Assembly (NCBI RefSeq): GCF_004762095.1
Contig: NZ_SIJH01000001.1
Span: 269,209 to 333,208, forward strand
Direction: 5' to 3'
Length of the DNA stretch: 64,000 nucleotides
DNA from: Tabrizicola caldifontis
Lineage (GTDB): Bacteria; Pseudomonadota; Alphaproteobacteria; Rhodobacterales; Rhodobacteraceae
The position numbers were made by a program, and so were the translations under genes. The notes under the pieces are model-generated. The model searched no databases and was not told the DNA's origin. It saw only the letters and a list, made by a program, of their open reading frames with translations. Below, one piece after another: positions 40,291 through 47,774 of the stretch. The stretch's first letter is position 1, and each line of letters opens with the position of its first letter.

Positions 40291-41166
40291 TCAGGCAAGC
40301 ACCGAGCGAACGAAGGAAACAAGTTCGCCGCGCACCGGATCGGTCTCGAACAGGTTGCCACCGTGGCCGGCACCGGGGACAAGCCTGTAGTCGATGCGCG
40401 CATCCGGGTCGGCGGCAATCCAGGCCTCGCGCAAGCGCTTCGATTGCAGGTCGGCGACCAGAGGATCTGCGTCGCCGTGCCGGATGAACAGCGGTGGCAG
40501 CGGCTCGCGCAGGCGGTCGAGCCGCCCGATCGGCCCCGCCGCGCGCGCCTTGGGGCGGTTTTCGCCCACGGCATATCCCAGAAGCTGGCTTTCCGGGCTG
40601 TCGGCTGCATCGGCGGAGCCCATGGCGGGCGTTCGGCCCAAGGTGGCCATGTCACGATCCATGGTCGAAAAATCCATCGGCCCGTAAAGACTGACCACCC
40701 CTTTCGGCGGCAATCCCACCTCGACCAGGCTCAGCGCCGTCGAGACTGCCAGGAACGCCCCCGCCGACTGGCCCAGCAGCACCATTCGGGACGGCGCAAT
40801 CCCCAGTTGGTCCCCATGACGCTGCAAGTGGACAACGGCGGCGAGGCAGTCATCGCCCTGGGCAGGCCAGCGAGCGGTGCCGGAAAGGCGATAATTGACA
40901 CGCACCACAGCGATTCCGGAATCCAGATACTCGGGCCAGACGGGCAGATCGGCCTTGTCGCCCGTGCGGAAGGCCCCGCCGTGGATCATCACCAGCACGG
41001 GGACAGGCGCCGTTCCACGCGGCCGGGTGATGTCCATGACCTGGCTGGGGTCGGGGCCATAGACAACCTCGGCTGCCCGTTCCGGCCGCCAGCGCCACAG
41101 GGCCAGGCCACCGGCCGCCGCTGCGGCACCACCGACCAGAAGGGTTCTGCGGATCAGTCCGGGCAT
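40291..41166 (-). CDS. Alpha/beta hydrolase (esterase-like), membrane-anchored or exported
   Basis: A 291-residue hydrolase. The N-terminus RRTLLVGGAAAAAGGLALW is a signal or anchor segment. The oxyanion motif HGGAF, the nucleophile elbow GQSAG, the acid in HGDADPLV and the His in GAGHGGNLF form a complete catalytic triad region of the hormone-sensitive-lipase/carboxylesterase type. It begins 10 bases after the DUF3445 gene on the same strand and is probably co-transcribed with it. Substrate unknown. Confidence 0.85.
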   Translation of the reverse strand: MPGLIRRTLLVGGAAAAAGGLALWRWRPERAAEVVYGPDPSQVMDITRPRGTAPVPVLVMIHGGAFRTGDKADLPVWPEYLDSGIAVVRVNYRLSGTARWPAQGDDCLAAVVHLQRHGDQLGIAPSRMVLLGQSAGAFLAVSTALSLVEVGLPPKGVVSLYGPMDFSTMDRDMATLGRTPAMGSADAADSPESQLLGYAVGENRPKARAAGPIGRLDRLREPLPPLFIRHGDADPLVADLQSKRLREAWIAADPDARIDYRLVPGAGHGGNLFETDPVRGELVSFVRSVLA

Positions 41167-41176
41167 TGCCTGTCCT

Positions 41177-41974
41177 TCAGTGCAGCGCCGCGCGCAACGC
41201 CGCGTAGTCCTCGGCGCTGATCTGACGTGCATCGACGACAATCGTGTGTATGGCGAACAGTACCGCCCGGGTCTGCGGCAGGCGCAGAAGCGTCTGACGT
41301 TCGCAGCGGACATAGGATTGCCCGGTGGGCTGCCGTCGCCAGTCGCCTTCCACTCGCGGGTGGTGCAACATGAAATCGTCGTAGGTGAAGAAGTTCATCC
41401 GCCAGAGCGGCTGCTCTGGCCGGATTGCGCTGAGCAGGCGATGAACGCGGGCGGCAAGCTGGGCATCATAGATCTTCACCGGGCCGTGGATGCCGGTCAT
41501 GGGACGGCCGATCTTCTGCGCCAGCGTCCAGCTTGCGGGGAAACACAGGATCGCCCCCGTCAGGCTGTATTCGTCGCCCTGCGCCTCCATCAAGCAAAGA
41601 TCCTGCTGGACCAGACGCCCAAGTGTCAGCAGCGGTTCAGTCGCATCCAGGGCGACCGTCTCGCCATCGGGGCGGGTAACGCTGTGGTCGGTCACGGAAA
41701 AGCCCGGTTCACCGCGCAGCCAGTCAAGCACGGTGACGTAAAGCTCGTCCGCGGCCGGACGTGCTTCGGGCAGCAGGGCGTGGACGACCTGGGGCTGCGC
41801 CGCGATCAGACGGTCACGCAGCGCCATCTGGGCGGCATAGGCCTCGTCAACACGCAACCAGTCGCGACCCTGCACCGGCTGGATGCCAGGCAGGCGCCGC
41901 GTCACCGGGTCGGCCCATGGGTGTAGCGGAAGCCGGTCCTGAAGGATCGGCGCGTCTTGCATCGGATTGACCAT
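41177..41974 (-). CDS. DUF3445 protein, heme-dependent oxidative N-demethylase-like
   Basis: A 265-residue member of DUF3445, the family of the alpha subunit of heme-dependent oxidative N-demethylase that acts on dimethylamine in Pseudomonas. Recognisable parts are LPLHPWADP near the N-terminus, VQQDLCLME, ILCFPASWTLAQKIGRPM, IHGPV and WRMNFFTYDD. Other subunits of that enzyme are not adjacent, so the substrate may differ. Starts at 41974 or 41962 are both possible. It is divergent from dddP across 124 bases. Confidence 0.8.
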   Translation of the reverse strand: MVNPMQDAPILQDRLPLHPWADPVTRRLPGIQPVQGRDWLRVDEAYAAQMALRDRLIAAQPQVVHALLPEARPAADELYVTVLDWLRGEPGFSVTDHSVTRPDGETVALDATEPLLTLGRLVQQDLCLMEAQGDEYSLTGAILCFPASWTLAQKIGRPMTGIHGPVKIYDAQLAARVHRLLSAIRPEQPLWRMNFFTYDDFMLHHPRVEGDWRRQPTGQSYVRCERQTLLRLPQTRAVLFAIHTIVVDARQISAEDYAALRAALH

Positions 41975-42098
41975 GGCTGTCTTTGACCACGCCGCACGCG
42001 CGGCTGCAACCAACACGTTTGCGACCAGGGGCGTCGCTGCTGGCCAAGGCCGGATTCGACCAAGGCGGCATGCTTGCCCGAACAGGGAGAAGGCCCGC

Positions 42099-43466
42099 AT
42101 GACCGACTATCACCGCGACCGCCGGAAGATTGACCCCTCGCGCGGGCCGCGGCTGGGGGACGGGACGCCCAACGACAACGACCGGGTGGAGATCGGGCCG
42201 ACGCAACTGGCCTTCCGGGAATGGGAGGCAGCAGGGCTGCGCCTTCCCGATCTGGGGCGGATGCGGCACGACCGCTGGCAAAGGCTGGTCGCGGGGATCG
42301 TGGCGCGGGATTACGGGGGCCTGCTGATGTTCGACCCGCTGAACATCCGCTATGCGACCGACACGACGAACATGCAGCTCTGGAACACCCACAACCCGTT
42401 CCGCGCCTGCCTGATCTGCGCCGACGGCCACATGGTGATGTGGGAATACAAGAACTCGCCCTTCCTCGTGACCTTCAACCCCTTGGTGAAGGAGATTCGC
42501 TCTGGCGCGACCTTCTTCTACAACTCGACCGGCGACCGGGGGATGGAGGCGGCAAAGGGCTTTGCCGCGCAGGTCGATGAGGTGATGCGGGAACACGCGG
42601 GCACCAACCGGCGGCTCGCGGTGGACAAGATCATGGTCCACGGCCTGCGCGCGCTGGAGGCCGCGGGCTTCTCCGTCGAGGAAGGCGAGGAGGTGACGGA
42701 ACGGGTCCGCGCGGTCAAGACGCCGGACGAGATCCTGGCCATGCGCTGCGCCCATCACGCCTGCGAGGCCGCGGTCGCCGAGATGGAGGCCTTCGCGCGG
42801 GAAAACGTGCCAAAGGGCAATGTCAGCGAAGATGCGATCTGGGCGGAACTGCATGCCGCCAACATCCGGCGCGGGGGCGAATGGATCGAGACGCGGCTTC
42901 TTGCCTCGGGGCCCCGGACCAACCCCTGGTTCCAGGAATGCGGGCCGCGGATCGTGCAGGAAAACGAGATCGTGGCCTTCGACACCGACCTGATCGGCTG
43001 TTATGGATTCTGCATCGACATCAGCCGGACCTGGTGGGTGGGCGACGCTCGGCCATCGAACGCGATGGTCTCGGCCTTCCACCATGCACTGGACCATATC
43101 GCCGACCACAAGGCGCGGCTGAAACCGGGCGTCACGATCGAGGAGCTGGTGATGCAGGGCCACCAGCTTGCCCCGGAATACTGGGCGCAGAAATATTCCT
43201 GCAAGATGCACGGGGTCGGGCTTTGCGACGAATGGCCCTATGTGCATTACCCCGACGGCTGGATCCCCGGCGCCTTCGATGCCGCGCTGGAACCCGGCAT
43301 GGTGCTGTGTGTCGAGGCGCTTGTCTCGCCCGAAGGGGGTGACTTCTCGATCAAGCTTGAGGATCAGGTGCTGATCACCGAAACGGGCTGCGAAACGCTG
43401 ACCACCTATCCCTTCGATCCGCGGCTTATGGGCCAGGCCGGGATCACACGCGACAGACGCCATTAG
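42099..43466 (+). CDS. dddP: DMSP lyase DddP (M24 fold)
   Basis: A 455-residue enzyme that cleaves dimethylsulfoniopropionate to DMS and acrylate. It matches marine roseobacter DddP from the first residues (RKIDPSRGP, NDNDRVEIGPTQLAF, DPLNIRYATD) to the end. Residues recalled for the Ruegeria enzyme fall at the same numbers here: Asp295, Asp297, Asp307, His371, Glu406 and Glu421 for metal, and Asp377 (HGVGLCDEW) as proposed base. This separates it from ordinary M24 peptidases. GGGAGAAGG precedes the ATG. Neighbours are DUF3445 (divergent) and a convergent EEP-domain gene. Confidence 0.93.
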   Translation: MTDYHRDRRKIDPSRGPRLGDGTPNDNDRVEIGPTQLAFREWEAAGLRLPDLGRMRHDRWQRLVAGIVARDYGGLLMFDPLNIRYATDTTNMQLWNTHNPFRACLICADGHMVMWEYKNSPFLVTFNPLVKEIRSGATFFYNSTGDRGMEAAKGFAAQVDEVMREHAGTNRRLAVDKIMVHGLRALEAAGFSVEEGEEVTERVRAVKTPDEILAMRCAHHACEAAVAEMEAFARENVPKGNVSEDAIWAELHAANIRRGGEWIETRLLASGPRTNPWFQECGPRIVQENEIVAFDTDLIGCYGFCIDISRTWWVGDARPSNAMVSAFHHALDHIADHKARLKPGVTIEELVMQGHQLAPEYWAQKYSCKMHGVGLCDEWPYVHYPDGWIPGAFDAALEPGMVLCVEALVSPEGGDFSIKLEDQVLITETGCETLTTYPFDPRLMGQAGITRDRRH

Positions 43467-43610
43467 CCGTATCTGGCCCGGCGGGTTCCCGCTTGCATTA
43501 CCTTGTCCTTGCGCTAAGCCGACGCCAGCAGGGCGTGCGGAAGCCACCGGCGATCGGCTGCATGCGACCAAGGCCACGGTGACGCGGCGGCGAGGGACTG
43601 CGACCGATGC

Positions 43611-44504
43611 TCAGGGCTCCAGTTGCGCCAGAATCCCCAGATGGTCGGACCCGAGCGCAGGCCGCAACGTGATCCGCCCGCCCGCGGGTGCAAAGGCGTG
43701 ATCAATCGGCAGACGCAGCACCGGGTCGAAGCCCAGAAAGGTTCCGCGCGTCGGGCTGGCCGGAATCACGCGCGCCGCCTCGGCCAGCGCTTCGACCGAG
43801 TGTGCCCATCGCACCATATTGAAATCGCCGGCCAGCAGCACCGGCCCATCCAGCCCGCGCAGGACCGGCAGGATTTCGGCCACATGTTCGGCCTGGGCAT
43901 AGGGCCAGGGCCATTGCAGATGCAGCGACACAAGCCAGATCCTGTGGTCCTGCCATTCCACCTGCACTGCGGCAAGGCCCTTGGCGCAGGTGCCGCTGCC
44001 CGCGACCGGTGTCAGCCGGGTCAGGATGGCCTGCCCCCCGACCGCGCGCCCCGGGCAGTGGTGCTGATGCGGATAGACATCCGCAAGAGACGACAGAAGC
44101 GACAGGTTCGGAGCGGAAACTTCCTGAAGCGTGACTGCCAGCGGCTCGGCGGCGCGAATGTCGGCCTCCAGTTCCACAAGCCGGGCGTTATCGTAGCGAA
44201 GGTTCTTCTGATACAGCAGGAAGCGCCCCGGCGGCCCAGGCCACAGATAGACCAGGGCAACCTGCCCCCCGACAAGCAGACCCACCAGAAGCGCCCCGAA
44301 GGCCGTGTGGCGCTGACCCGCCCAGATCGCCAGCAGCGCGAAAACGACCAGCGCCCCGGCCGCATGGGCCCGCCCCACCGAAAGCGAATCGCCAAGGGGA
44401 TGCAGCCCGCCCAGGAACCCGCCAATCAGCGCAAGAAGCGACAGAACCAGGCCCGCCCGCAGCAAGGCATTCAGGATCGGATGCTCTTCGTCTTCCATGT
44501 TCAA
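43611..44504 (-). CDS. Endonuclease/exonuclease/phosphatase family protein with N-terminal membrane helices
   Basis: A 297-residue protein: three hydrophobic helices (about 13-95) and a C-terminal EEP domain with LQEVSAPN, SLHLQWPWP, LAGDFNMVRW, IDHAFAP and GSDHLGILA, the metal-binding and catalytic residues of the superfamily. The layout places the EEP domain in the periplasm. Related proteins are annotated as vancomycin-resistance-like VanX/EEP or YafD-type; substrate is unknown. It lies downstream of modC with a strong hairpin between them. Confidence 0.85.
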   Translation of the reverse strand: MNMEDEEHPILNALLRAGLVLSLLALIGGFLGGLHPLGDSLSVGRAHAAGALVVFALLAIWAGQRHTAFGALLVGLLVGGQVALVYLWPGPPGRFLLYQKNLRYDNARLVELEADIRAAEPLAVTLQEVSAPNLSLLSSLADVYPHQHHCPGRAVGGQAILTRLTPVAGSGTCAKGLAAVQVEWQDHRIWLVSLHLQWPWPYAQAEHVAEILPVLRGLDGPVLLAGDFNMVRWAHSVEALAEAARVIPASPTRGTFLGFDPVLRLPIDHAFAPAGGRITLRPALGSDHLGILAQLEP

Positions 44505-44649
44505 GCTCTCATGGCCTTGTCTTGCCGTCTGGCCATCTTCGTTCAGCCCGGTCGCCCGGAAACCTGATACCCGGCACCGGTCGCGCTGCGCGCCAGACGC
44601 GGCTTAGTCGCCTATGGCCTGGGACAGCGGATCGTCAACACCCCGACGG

Positions 44650-44679
44650 CCTGTCTGCCACAAGGCTGTGGCAGACAGG
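44650..44679 (-). terminator. Perfect 13-bp hairpin after modC
   Basis: Arms CCTGTCTGCCACA and TGTGGCAGACAGG with an AGGC loop, 14 bases after the modC stop. On the minus strand no T run follows, so it may work by RNA stabilisation or Rho-assisted termination rather than as a classic intrinsic terminator. Confidence 0.6.
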
Positions 44680-44692
44680 GCCCAATGCCGGC

Positions 44693-45781
44693 TCAGCCCC
44701 GACCACGTTCGGCGGCGATGTGGTCGCGCGCGACGGACAGGGATTTCAGAACCGCGTGGGCCGCATCACCCGGCTGCAGGGCCAGTTGCGCAGCGGCGCG
44801 GCGGGTGATGCGCGCCAGGATCTCTTCCGCCCCCACGGCCAAGTGGACCATGACGCCCGGTCCGTCGCCGGGGCGGATCGTCGTGACGGTGCAGGGCAGG
44901 ATGTTCTGCGCCGACAGCCCCTCGGGCCTGGTTCGGGACAGGATCACCTCATGCGCCATGATCCGCACCCGCAGCCGCGTGCCGGGCGGACTGCCGATGC
45001 CCGGCAGGAACAGCGGCCCGGTGGCGGTGGTCAGACGGGTCAGGCCGTCCTCCTCCTCGCCGGCCACGATGGCGGGCAGCAGGGCCGCGACCTCGCGGAT
45101 GCCCATGGCGCGCAGGGCGTCGGGGTCGGCCATCACGGCGGCGGTGGTGCCTTCGCGCACGACGCTGCCCTTCTCGATCACCAGCATCCGGTCGGCCAGA
45201 AGCTGCGCCTCGTTCATGTCGTGGGTGACCAGCACCACCGGCATCTTCAGATGGGCGCGCAGGGCAAGGATTTCGGCATGCAGCCGTTCCCGCGTGGCCC
45301 GGTCCACCGCCGAGAAGGGTTCGTCCAGAAGAAGCGCCGCCGGTTTCCGCGCCAGCGCCCGGGCCAAAGCCACCCGTTGCTGCTGGCCACCCGAAAGCTG
45401 GGCGGGCTTGCGGTCGGACAGGCCGTGGAGGTTCACGAGGTCCAGAAGCCGCGCGGCTTCGGCCGGGTCGGGGCGGTCCATGGCGGCTGCCACGTTCTGC
45501 GCCGCCGTCATGTGCGGGAAAAGCGCGTAGTTCTGGAACACCACACCGACATGCCGGCGATGCGTGGGCAGGGCGATGCCGGATCCGGTGTCGAGCCAGA
45601 CCTCGCCATCCACCGCGACCCGGGCGGTCGCGGGTCGCCACAGCCCGGCGATGCTGCGCAGGATCGTGGTCTTGCCCGACCCGGAATGGCCGACAAGCGC
45701 CAGAAGTTCCCCCGGCACGACCGAGAAGGCCACGTCCAGCGGGATAGGCGCCTTGGCCTGAAGCGCCACGGAGAGCGTCAC
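44693..45781 (-). CDS. modC: Molybdate ABC transporter ATP-binding protein
   Basis: A 362-residue ATPase that powers molybdate uptake. Walker A GHSGSGKTT, signature LSGGQQQRVALARAL, Walker B LLLDEPFSAVD and the H-loop VTHD are complete. The C-terminal part ends in a Mop/TOBE domain (residues about 290-362), diagnostic for ModC. The start is the GTG that overlaps the modB stop (GTGA). Confidence 0.95.
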   Translation of the reverse strand: MTLSVALQAKAPIPLDVAFSVVPGELLALVGHSGSGKTTILRSIAGLWRPATARVAVDGEVWLDTGSGIALPTHRRHVGVVFQNYALFPHMTAAQNVAAAMDRPDPAEAARLLDLVNLHGLSDRKPAQLSGGQQQRVALARALARKPAALLLDEPFSAVDRATRERLHAEILALRAHLKMPVVLVTHDMNEAQLLADRMLVIEKGSVVREGTTAAVMADPDALRAMGIREVAALLPAIVAGEEEDGLTRLTTATGPLFLPGIGSPPGTRLRVRIMAHEVILSRTRPEGLSAQNILPCTVTTIRPGDGPGVMVHLAVGAEEILARITRRAAAQLALQPGDAAHAVLKSLSVARDHIAAERGRG

Positions 45782-46446
45782 GCCAGCCTCCGCCCGATGC
45801 GGGCCGAAAGCCAGTAGGTGATGGCGATGGCGGTGAAGGAGATGGCGACCAGCGCCGCCGACATGATGCCGGCACCGCGCATGTCGAAGCCCTGCACCCG
45901 GTCGTAGATGGCGATGGCGATGGTCTTGGTCTCGCCAGGGATGGACCCTCCGACCATCAGCACGATGCCGAATTCGCCAAGCGTATGGGCAAAGGTCAGC
46001 ACCATCGCCGTCATCAGCCCCGGCCAGGCAAGTGGCAGTTCGACCTTCCACAAGCTGCGCCACGGCGACATGCCGCAGGTCGCCGCCGCCTCACGCAGTT
46101 CCACCGCGATGGCCTCGAACCCGCGCTGGGCGGGCTGGATCGCGAAGGGCAGGTTGAAGATGACCGAGGCGACCACCAGCCCCTCGAAGGTAAACACGAG
46201 CTGGTGTCCGAAGGTTTCCTGCCAGAAGGCCCCGACCGGAGAGTTCCGCCCGAAGGCCACCAGCAGGTAGAAGCCGAACACCGTGGGCGGCAGCACCAGG
46301 GGCAGCATCACCAGCGCCTCGACCGCGCCCTTGGCCCTGAACCGGCCATAGGCCAGCCAGCGGCCTGCCAGGACCGAGACCGGCAGAAGGATCGCCACCG
46401 TCCAGGCGGCCAGTTCCAGCGAAAGGGTAAGGGCAGTCCAGTCCAA
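45778..46446 (-). CDS. modB: Molybdate ABC transporter permease
   Basis: A 222-residue inner-membrane permease with about five helices (for example LAAWTVAILLPVSVLAG and MLPLVLPPTVFGFYLLVAF) and the EAA loop FEAIAVELREAAATCGMSPW. I place the start at TTG 46446: it has GAGGG six bases upstream, follows the modA stop by 2 bases, and gives the usual N-terminus and length (about 225 in homologues). No ATG nearby fits. Confidence 0.92.
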   Translation of the reverse strand: MDWTALTLSLELAAWTVAILLPVSVLAGRWLAYGRFRAKGAVEALVMLPLVLPPTVFGFYLLVAFGRNSPVGAFWQETFGHQLVFTFEGLVVASVIFNLPFAIQPAQRGFEAIAVELREAAATCGMSPWRSLWKVELPLAWPGLMTAMVLTFAHTLGEFGIVLMVGGSIPGETKTIAIAIYDRVQGFDMRGAGIMSAALVAISFTAIAITYWLSARIGRRLA

Positions 46447-46448
46447 GG

Positions 46449-47243
46449 TCAGCCCTCGTCTGGCAGAACAAAGCCGTATTTCACCATGATCGCGCGCGCC
46501 TTGGGCGACTGGATGTAGGCATAGAACTCCTCGGCCACGGGGCCCGCGTTGTTCAACAGAACCATGCGCTGCAACAGCGGTTCGTGCCAGTCGTGCGAGA
46601 TCAGCGCGAACTCGCCCCTGGCAGCAACTTCGGGGGCACGCGCGAGAGAAAGAGCGATGATCCCACCCTCGGCATTGCCGGAAAGCGCGAACTGCGCAGT
46701 CTGGCTGACGTTTTCGCCCAGAACGAGGTAAGGCTGAATCTTCTCCCACAGGCCGCGATGCTGCAAGGCCTCCATCGCGCGCAGGCCATAAGGGGCATGT
46801 TCGGGGTTTGCGATGGCGAATTTCGTCAGCTTACCTTCCTCGATCAGCGCAGCGAGATTGTCCAGCGCCTCGTCCGGCTTCAGTGCCGAGCCATGCGGCG
46901 CCATCAGAACGATGCGGCCTTCGGCGTAAAGTGTGCCCTCATCGCGGGTCAGCCCCTCGGCATGAAGGTCGGCGATGAACTTCTGGTCGGCGGCCATGAA
47001 CATCTGGAACGGCGCGCCTTCGCGGATCTGGGTGGCGAAGTTGCCGGTCGAGCCGAAGGACAGCTTCACCACTTTCCCGGTCTCGGCGGCAAAGGCGGCG
47101 GCGATCTCGGTCGCGGCAAATTGCAGATCTGCCGCTGCTGCTATGACCGGGGGCTCTTCGGCGGCAGCCGGCAGGGAGAGCGGCAGACAGACATAGAGGG
47201 ATGCAACAAGGCCCAGGGCAATTGCAACGCGACGACGGATCAC
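46449..47243 (-). CDS. modA: Molybdate-binding periplasmic protein
   Basis: A 264-residue binding protein with signal peptide (RRRVAIALGLVASLYVCLPL ending at AAAEEPP). PPVIAAAADLQFAATEIAAAF and LSFGSTGNFATQI hold the oxyanion-binding Ser/Thr positions typical of ModA. The start is a GTG with GGAGG upstream. That ribosome site directly abuts the right arm of a 24-base palindrome, the probable ModE operator. Confidence 0.94.
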   Translation of the reverse strand: MIRRRVAIALGLVASLYVCLPLSLPAAAEEPPVIAAAADLQFAATEIAAAFAAETGKVVKLSFGSTGNFATQIREGAPFQMFMAADQKFIADLHAEGLTRDEGTLYAEGRIVLMAPHGSALKPDEALDNLAALIEEGKLTKFAIANPEHAPYGLRAMEALQHRGLWEKIQPYLVLGENVSQTAQFALSGNAEGGIIALSLARAPEVAARGEFALISHDWHEPLLQRMVLLNNAGPVAEEFYAYIQSPKARAIMVKYGFVLPDEG

Positions 47244-47254
47244 GGGGGCACCTC

Positions 47255-47278
47255 CGATATGTTTCGGAAAACATATCG
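47255..47278. promoter_or_regulatory. Mo-box: perfect palindromic operator upstream of modA
   Basis: CGATATGTTT-CGGA-AAACATATCG: two perfect 10-base arms with a 4-base spacer, lying in the 54-base modE-modA gap, 12 bases before the modA start. It resembles the A/T-rich ATAT-containing Mo-boxes bound by ModE-type regulators. Its modA-side arm runs into the GGAGG ribosome site, so a bound repressor would block the leader as well as transcription. Confidence 0.8.
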
Positions 47279-47297
47279 CCTCAGGTCCGCGCGCGCG

Positions 47298-47681
47298 TCA
47301 ATCCTCTGGTCGCATCTTTCCTTCGGGCTCGCGCAGCCAACCGTGAAGTCGGACCAGGTGTTGCACGGCGTGGTCGCGCGCCGCCTTCTCTACCGCGCGG
47401 TATTCGGCCAAGACCGCCTGACCGAGATCGGTGAGCACCGCGCCACCCTTGCCTGTCCCGCCCCGCGTGGATTCAACAAGCGGCCTGTCAAACATGCCAT
47501 TCAGCGTCTCGATCAGCGTCCACGCTCGCTTGTAGCTCATCCCCATCTCGCGCGCGGCAGCGGCGATGGACCCGGTTGCCGCAATGCGATCCAGAAGCTC
47601 AGCCTTGCCCGGCCCGATCATCCCTGTGGCGCCAAAGCGGATGCGGATGCTCAGTGTCGGATGCAAGGTGGCGCTACACAT
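47298..47681 (-). CDS. modE: ModE-type molybdate regulator, DNA-binding domain only
   Basis: A 127-residue winged helix protein: SIRIRFGATGMIGPGKAELL, IAATGSIAAAAREMGMSYKRAW (helix-turn-helix) and LVESTRGGTGKGGAVLT (wing) are ModE N-domain signatures. The C-terminal Mop domains that bind molybdate in E. coli ModE (262 residues) are absent, so sensing must differ or need a partner. It is first in modE-modA-modB-modC and presumably binds the palindrome between modE and modA. Confidence 0.9.
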   Translation of the reverse strand: MCSATLHPTLSIRIRFGATGMIGPGKAELLDRIAATGSIAAAAREMGMSYKRAWTLIETLNGMFDRPLVESTRGGTGKGGAVLTDLGQAVLAEYRAVEKAARDHAVQHLVRLHGWLREPEGKMRPED

Positions 47682-47774
47682 GGCCTATCCATGCCAGTCC
47701 CGCCTGCAAAGGCAAGCCTCAAGTCACCGATGCATGGGCCATCGGATAAGGGAAAGTGCCCCGGAAAGCCTGCG

